From DATHBD01 sp035296325 (GTDB lineage: Bacteria; Actinomycetota; Actinomycetes; Mycobacteriales; Micromonosporaceae), in contig DATHBD010000059.1 of assembly GCA_035296325.1 (NCBI GenBank), positions 20,199-84,198 on the forward strand: a stretch of DNA of 64,000 nucleotides, read 5' to 3'. The position numbers and the translations under genes are program-made. Shown here in pieces: positions 59,852 to 64,000 of this stretch (its first letter is position 1; every line of letters begins with the position of its first letter). Below the pieces are notes generated by a model, which was not told the origin of the DNA, did not search any database, and worked only from the letters and a program-made list of their open reading frames with translations.

Positions 59852-62023
59852 ATGACCGCATCCAGTCCGGACGCCGTACCGCCGGCCCCCGGGAATCCGG
59901 GCGGGTCCCCGGGTTACCCGACGGCCGAGCGCCTGGAACTCGTCGAGGACCTGCACGGCCACCGGGTCGCCGATCCGTACCGCTGGCTGGAGGATCCGGC
60001 CGACCCGCGCACCGTCACCTGGGCGCAGGCGCAGGATCAGTTGCTCGACCAGTGGCGGCCGCGCTGGACGGCGCGGGACCGGTTCCGTCGGCGGTTGGCC
60101 GAACTGCTCGGCGTCGGGATGGTTTCCGTACCGATCTGGCGGCGCGAACGGGTGTTCTTTCAACGACGTACCGCGGAGCAGGAACACGCGGTGCTCCTCA
60201 CCCGCGACGCCGACGGGCACGAGCGCGTGCTTGTCGACCCGATGGCCGTCGACGCCTCGGGGACCACGACGTTGGACTCGTGGTCTCCGTCGCCGGACGG
60301 TCGCCTCCTCGCCTACGCGCTCTCCGCAGGCGGCACGGAGGACTCCGAGCTTCGGGTCCTCGACGTCGCCACCGGAGGAGATGTGGACGGGCCGATCGAG
60401 CGGGTCCGGTACTCCGGCATCGGCTGGCTGCCGGACGGCTCGGCCTTCTACTACGCGCGACATCTGGCACCTGGCGCGGTGCCGGACGACAACGCGCGCC
60501 TGCATCGCCGCGTCCACCTGCACAGACTCGGCGCCGATCCGGAGACCGACGTCCTGATTTTCGGCGCAGGCTCGCAACGGGGCCGGTACTTCTCGGCCGA
60601 TGTGTCGCGCGACGGCCGCTGGCTCACCATCACGCAGTCACAGGGCACCGACCCGCGCAACGACTGCTGGGTGGCGGATCTGACCGCCTCGTCGCCGGAT
60701 GCGCCCGAGTTGCGCGAGCTGCAGGTCGGCGTCGACGCGTGGACGGCGCCGCGCTTCCACAATGGACGACTTTACCTCCGGACCGATCGGGACGCCCCCC
60801 GCGGCCGCATCTGCACGACACCAACCGAAAACCTGAACTACGGCGAATGGCGTGACCTGATCCCGGAGGATCCGGAGGCGGTACTGGACAGCTTCGTGAT
60901 TCTGGACGGTGCCGAGCTGACCCGCGCGGTGCTCCTGGTCTGCCGTACCCGCCACGCGATCAGCGAACTCACCGTGCACGCGCTCGACACCGGTGACCTT
61001 CTCCAAGCCGTGGCCCTACCCGGCCTGGGCAGCGTGGTGGGCATGACCGCCCGCCCCGAGGGCGGGCACGAGGCCTGGTTGTCCTACACCGACTATGCGA
61101 CGCCGTCGACGGTCTACCGCTACGACGCCCGGACCGGCGTGCTCGCGGAGTGGGCCCGGCCGCCGGGCGCCGTCGCCGTGCCGGCCCTGGTGACGTCGCA
61201 GGTGACGTACCCATCGAAAGACGGCACGCCGGTGCGGATGTTCGTCACGCGTGCGGCGGACGCCCCGCCCGGCCCACGGCCGACCATCCTCTACGGGTAC
61301 GGCGGGTTCAACATCGCGCAGACTCCGGCGTACTCCGCATCGATCGTCAGCTGGGTCGAGGCCGGCGGCGCGTACGCGGTGGCCAACCTCCGCGGCGGCA
61401 GCGAAGAGGGCGAGGAGTGGCACCGGGCCGGCATGCTGGACCGCAAACAGAACGTCTTCGACGACTTCTCCGCGGCGGCGGACTGGCTGGTCGATTCCGC
61501 GGTCACACCGGCCGGCGGGCTCGCCATTTTCGGCGGCTCGAACGGCGGCCTGCTCGTCGGCGCGGCCGTGACCCAGCGGCCGGAGCGCTACGCCGCGGCG
61601 GTCTGCTCCGCCCCGCTGCTGGACATGGTGCGCTACGAACTGTTCGGGCTCGGCTCGACCTGGGCCGGCGAGTACGGCACGGCGTCCGACCCGGAGCAGC
61701 TCGGCTGGTTGCTCCGGTACTCGCCGTACCACAACGTGCGCAACGGCGTGGCGTACCCGGCCGTGCTGTTCACCGTCTTCGACGGCGACACCAGGGTCGA
61801 TCCGTTGCACGCGCGCAAGCTCGTCGCCGCCCTGCAGCACGCCGCGACGGGCGGCTCGACGGGTGCTGCCACGCCAGGTGGCGCCCCGATCCTGCTGCGG
61901 CGCGAGCGTGACGTGGGCCATGCCGGGCGGTCGGTTTCCCGGACCCTGGATCTGGCCGCCGATCAGCTCGCCTTCCTGGCCGCCCACACCGGACTCGTAC
62001 CGGAAGATGCCGGCGGTGTCTGA
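59852..62023 (+). CDS. Prolyl oligopeptidase-family serine peptidase (S9)
   Basis: A 723-residue cytoplasmic peptidase. The N-terminal part (about 24-70, ADPYRWLEDPADPRTVTWAQ) is the usual S9 start, residues 70-430 form the propeller and the C-terminal 290 residues the alpha/beta-hydrolase. The catalytic triad is visible: Ser563 in GGSNGG, Asp646 in FDGDTRVDPLHARK and His690 in RDVGHAGR. It cleaves short peptides after Pro or related residues. ATG 59852. The NUDIX gene starts inside its 3' end. Confidence 0.93.
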   Translation: MTASSPDAVPPAPGNPGGSPGYPTAERLELVEDLHGHRVADPYRWLEDPADPRTVTWAQAQDQLLDQWRPRWTARDRFRRRLAELLGVGMVSVPIWRRERVFFQRRTAEQEHAVLLTRDADGHERVLVDPMAVDASGTTTLDSWSPSPDGRLLAYALSAGGTEDSELRVLDVATGGDVDGPIERVRYSGIGWLPDGSAFYYARHLAPGAVPDDNARLHRRVHLHRLGADPETDVLIFGAGSQRGRYFSADVSRDGRWLTITQSQGTDPRNDCWVADLTASSPDAPELRELQVGVDAWTAPRFHNGRLYLRTDRDAPRGRICTTPTENLNYGEWRDLIPEDPEAVLDSFVILDGAELTRAVLLVCRTRHAISELTVHALDTGDLLQAVALPGLGSVVGMTARPEGGHEAWLSYTDYATPSTVYRYDARTGVLAEWARPPGAVAVPALVTSQVTYPSKDGTPVRMFVTRAADAPPGPRPTILYGYGGFNIAQTPAYSASIVSWVEAGGAYAVANLRGGSEEGEEWHRAGMLDRKQNVFDDFSAAADWLVDSAVTPAGGLAIFGGSNGGLLVGAAVTQRPERYAAAVCSAPLLDMVRYELFGLGSTWAGEYGTASDPEQLGWLLRYSPYHNVRNGVAYPAVLFTVFDGDTRVDPLHARKLVAALQHAATGGSTGAATPGGAPILLRRERDVGHAGRSVSRTLDLAADQLAFLAAHTGLVPEDAGGV

Positions 62024-62519
62024 CGGCCGGTACCGTCGGCGCTCCGCCCGCGTGGTCCTGCTCGACGCAGAGGGGCGGGTCCTGCTCTTCAAGTTCTGGA
62101 CGAACCATCGCCGCCCCCGCCTCGGCTACTGCTGGATGACGCCCGGCGGCGGCGTCGACGAGGGCGAGTCGCTCGCCGCCGCCGCAGCGCGCGAACTGCG
62201 CGAGGAAACCGGTCTGCGGGTCAGCCCGGACGCGCTGGGGGGCACGATCGCCTACACGAGCGGGTACGCCGATCTGGGGTGGGCCAGGGGCGTCTTCCGG
62301 GACGATTACTTCTGGTACCGCGTCGACGTCCACGAGGTCGACGTGAGCGCCCTGGAGGCGGTGGAGCGGCGGCATATCGCCGGGCACCGGTGGTGGCCCG
62401 TCGACGAGCTGACGACGACACCCGATTCGGTGTACCCCATTGGGTTGGCCTCCCTCGTCGTCGACCTGTTGGCCGACCGGGTGCCGGCGGCGCCGCTGGA
62501 ACTGCCGTGGCACCACTGA
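62007..62519 (+). CDS. NUDIX hydrolase
   Basis: A 170-residue hydrolase with the Nudix box GGGVDEGESLAAAAARELRE-ETGL (quoted in two parts), which binds Mg2+ and cleaves a nucleoside diphosphate linked to another moiety. It starts at ATG 62007 or GTG 62016, overlapping the peptidase gene by about 17 bases, so it is in the same operon. The long open frame to 61863 is a shadow. Substrate unknown. Confidence 0.9.
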   Translation: MPAVSDGRYRRRSARVVLLDAEGRVLLFKFWTNHRRPRLGYCWMTPGGGVDEGESLAAAAARELREETGLRVSPDALGGTIAYTSGYADLGWARGVFRDDYFWYRVDVHEVDVSALEAVERRHIAGHRWWPVDELTTTPDSVYPIGLASLVVDLLADRVPAAPLELPWHH

Positions 62520-62526
62520 GCGCCCG

Positions 62527-62569
62527 CGCCTGTGCGCGTCTACCCAGATACGCCTGTGCGCGTCTACCC
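62527..62569. repeat. Direct 19-bp repeat at the end of the HAD gene
   Basis: CGCCTGTGCGCGTCTACCC at 62527 and 62551, 24 bases apart, between the NUDIX stop and the convergent HAD stop (62564-62566). No function seen. Confidence 0.92.
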
Positions 62570-63268
62570 CGACGCGGCGGCACCAGGCAGCAGGACGCGC
62601 ACGGCCTGCGCCACATCATCGACCACGGCGTCCGGCGCTCTCGCGGACGGATCCCAGACCCTCCCGCGACGCACCCAGATCGTGTGCAGCCCGACCTCCT
62701 GGCCGCCCGCCACATCCCGCAGCGGGCAGTCGCCCACCATCCAACCGTCCATCGAGCCGCCGTCCATCGAGCCGCCGTCCATCGGGCCGCCGTCCTTCAG
62801 CCGAACTCCGCACCGCTGCGCGGCAACCTGGAACATCCGGCGGTGCGGCTTGGCGAAGCCAACCTCCTCGGAGATCGCAAGGCCGTCGATATGGTTGTCC
62901 AGGCCGGTACGGCGGATCTTCGCCGACTGCTGCGCGGTAGCGCCGTTCGTCGCGATCGCCACGCGCCATCCTTCGTGCCGTAGCCGATCCAGGATTGCCG
63001 GCACGCGCGGATCCGGCTCGGTCAGCGCGACGATCTGCTGCCGGAAACTGTCGAGCAGATCGGCCACGGTTTCATCCAGGCCGTACCGCTCGCGCACCGC
63101 AGCAAGGAACCGCGGCCGCGGAACGTAGCCGTCCCCATCAGCATCGACCAACCACTGCGCTTCACTTGGCGCGAGGGCGTGTCTGGCAACAAACCCGTTG
63201 GCCCACCGCTGAAAGGGCACCGCCCGGTCGAGAAGCGTGTTGTCCAGATCGAAAATCACCAGCCGCAC
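62564..63268 (-). CDS. HAD-superfamily hydrolase with an inserted Met-Asp-Gly repeat
   Basis: A 234-residue phosphatase-like protein. Motif I is FDLDNTLLD (about residues 6-14), motif II is AIATNGAT, motif III is the Lys in GFAKPHRRMF and motif IV is VGDCPLRDVAGG, so the fold is complete. Just before motif IV, three SMDGG-like units are inserted (PMDGGSMDGGSMDG), the product of a 15-bp tandem repeat, and may affect activity. The upstream frame is open, but GTG 63268 has AAGGG seven bases before it and fits the family start. It converges on the NUDIX gene. Confidence 0.87.
   Translation of the reverse strand: MRLVIFDLDNTLLDRAVPFQRWANGFVARHALAPSEAQWLVDADGDGYVPRPRFLAAVRERYGLDETVADLLDSFRQQIVALTEPDPRVPAILDRLRHEGWRVAIATNGATAQQSAKIRRTGLDNHIDGLAISEEVGFAKPHRRMFQVAAQRCGVRLKDGGPMDGGSMDGGSMDGWMVGDCPLRDVAGGQEVGLHTIWVRRGRVWDPSARAPDAVVDDVAQAVRVLLPGAAASG
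62745..62800 (-). repeat. 15-bp tandem units in the HAD gene
   Basis: CCGTCCATCGAGCCG occurs at 62745, 62760 and 62775 (one change), with a fourth partial copy. It is in frame and encodes the GGSMD repeat. Confidence 0.93.
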
Positions 63269-63509
63269 GCGATGACCCTTCCACACGAGGGCCAGGCACT
63301 CCAACGAGTTCGAGACCGTCCGGTTGGATTCCGGCCACCAACGCGTCGATGGTGGCCCAGGTCGTGCGCCGGCGACGCGGGGACGCCCGTCTTCGACATC
63401 CGCGCTTGCCAGCCGACCTGCAAGCTCCTCAAAGTTGGCGGGTGTCGGGCGCCCCATCCGACCCACGTCCACCCACAGAAACCCAAGAAATTGGCACGCC
63501 TGTACGAAT

Positions 63510-63532
63510 TTGTCGTACCTGGTGCGTAGGTT
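63510..63532 (+). promoter_or_regulatory. Probable DNA-damage (PafBC-like) leaderless promoter of the second HNH gene
   Basis: TTGTCGTAC (63510-63518), eight bases, TAGGTT (63527-63532), then seven bases to ATG 63540. Same geometry as the promoter at 20755-20777. Confidence 0.6.
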
Positions 63533-63539
63533 CGGAGGC

Positions 63540-64000
63540 ATGGACGCGGCGTTGGCGGTGCTGGAGGAGGCGCTGGATGAGTGCGGGTCGGTGTTGTTGG
63601 GTGCGGTGCCGGAGGCGTCGCTTGTCGCGTATCTGGATCGGGTGCAGGTGATCGCTCAGCGGGTGGCGGCGGTGCATCTCGGGTTGGTTCGTGAGGTCGA
63701 CGCGCGGGGTGTCGCCGCGGCGCAGGGCGCGTCGAGCACCACGGCGTGGTTGCGGGACCGGCATCGGATCTCCGGTGGGGCGGCCCGCCAGCTGACCGTT
63801 CTGGCCAGGGCGCTCGACACCGGGCTGCCCGCGACGGGGGCGGCGCTCGCCGTTGGGGCGGTGAATGTCGAGCAGGTGAAGGTGATCGCCGCTGGGGTGG
63901 CCGAGTTGCCCGCCGACGTCCGGGGCGGTGGGGAGGTTCACCTCGTCGGGCAGGCGGCGGTGTTCGGGCCGCGGGAGCTTGGCGTGCTCGCCCAGCGGCT
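63540..64000 (+). CDS. DUF222/13E12-type HNH endonuclease, C-terminus off the window
   Basis: 153 residues of a second DUF222 protein: LEEALDECGSVLLGAVPEAS, GASSTTAWLRDRHRISGGAA and AVFGPRELGVLAQRL. By hand count it differs from the paralog at 19452-20747 at about 26 of 153 positions (about 83% identity). The HNH part would lie beyond the right edge. ATG 63540 follows TAGGTT by seven bases, suggesting a leaderless message. It is in opposite orientation to the first copy, about 43 kb away. Confidence 0.9.
   Translation, partial: MDAALAVLEEALDECGSVLLGAVPEASLVAYLDRVQVIAQRVAAVHLGLVREVDARGVAAAQGASSTTAWLRDRHRISGGAARQLTVLARALDTGLPATGAALAVGAVNVEQVKVIAAGVAELPADVRGGGEVHLVGQAAVFGPRELGVLAQR

Overview
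The window is about 70% GC and has the gene content of a soil or marine actinomycete. It most likely comes from the Micromonosporaceae (Micromonospora, Salinispora or a relative). The evidence is dense third-position G/C in every real gene, many ECF sigma factors, a mycothiol-type DinB/maleylpyruvate-isomerase-fold protein, two DUF222-HNH (13E12-type) nuclease genes, an MsiK-type shared sugar-ABC ATPase, GTG starts and frequent 1-8 base gene overlaps. It looks like chromosomal sequence with housekeeping genes (cysS, rlmB, fumC, tex, galTK, a tRNA-Thr) mixed with accessory blocks. I saw no rRNA, CRISPR array, prophage or intact insertion sequence.

Layout. 1-3.7 kb: a lipid/polysaccharide glycosyltransferase cut by the window edge, a secreted FG-GAP protein, and a MarR regulator divergent from an uncharacterised gene. 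3.8-12.5 kb: a coherent uptake and oxidation locus with an aldehyde dehydrogenase, an IclR regulator, a five-gene branched-chain-amino-acid-type ABC transporter in which each gene overlaps the next, and a second aldehyde dehydrogenase. One 19-bp operator stands upstream of both promoters of this locus, so the IclR protein probably controls import and oxidation of one, perhaps aromatic, substrate. 12.6-19 kb: an ECF sigma factor with a membrane propeller partner, a large PLD-helicase-DUF3427 protein (candidate defence gene) and a Tat-exported intradiol dioxygenase. 19-25.5 kb: DUF222-HNH nuclease, IS5-type remnant, membrane glycosyltransferase, TetR-CPBP protease pair and tRNA-Thr. 25.7-34.6 kb: MsiK ATPase, cysS-rlmB, fumC and an amino-acid permease-universal stress protein operon. 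34.8-45 kb: a very large secreted GH35 beta-galactosidase, STAS protein, kptA, a broken winged-helix gene, VOC protein, zinc-ribbon SDR, GtrA protein and rtcB. 45-55.7 kb: tex, a second ECF sigma/anti-sigma pair next to a Tat lipoprotein propeller, several single-pass envelope proteins of unknown role, and a SigJ/SigX5-like ECF factor. 56-64 kb: galT-galK, a repetitive Arg/Trp-rich membrane protein, S9 peptidase, NUDIX and HAD hydrolases, and a second DUF222-HNH gene cut by the right edge.

How parts work together. The secreted GH35 enzyme would release galactose that the GalT-GalK pair feeds into the Leloir pathway, although the two loci are 17 kb apart. KptA and RtcB are both RNA-repair enzymes but are not in one operon. 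The two DUF222-HNH genes are about 83% identical over the shared part, lie in opposite orientation about 43 kb apart, and carry the same promoter, with a spacing like the mycobacterial RecA-independent DNA-damage promoter and a start that looks leaderless.

A striking feature of the whole window is in-frame 12-, 15- or 18-bp tandem duplication inside otherwise ordinary genes, giving short peptide repeats such as GPDAD, GMQGR, APAD, AGWRR, DPAL and SMDGG. All functional calls rest on reading the protein sequences; no database search was run.
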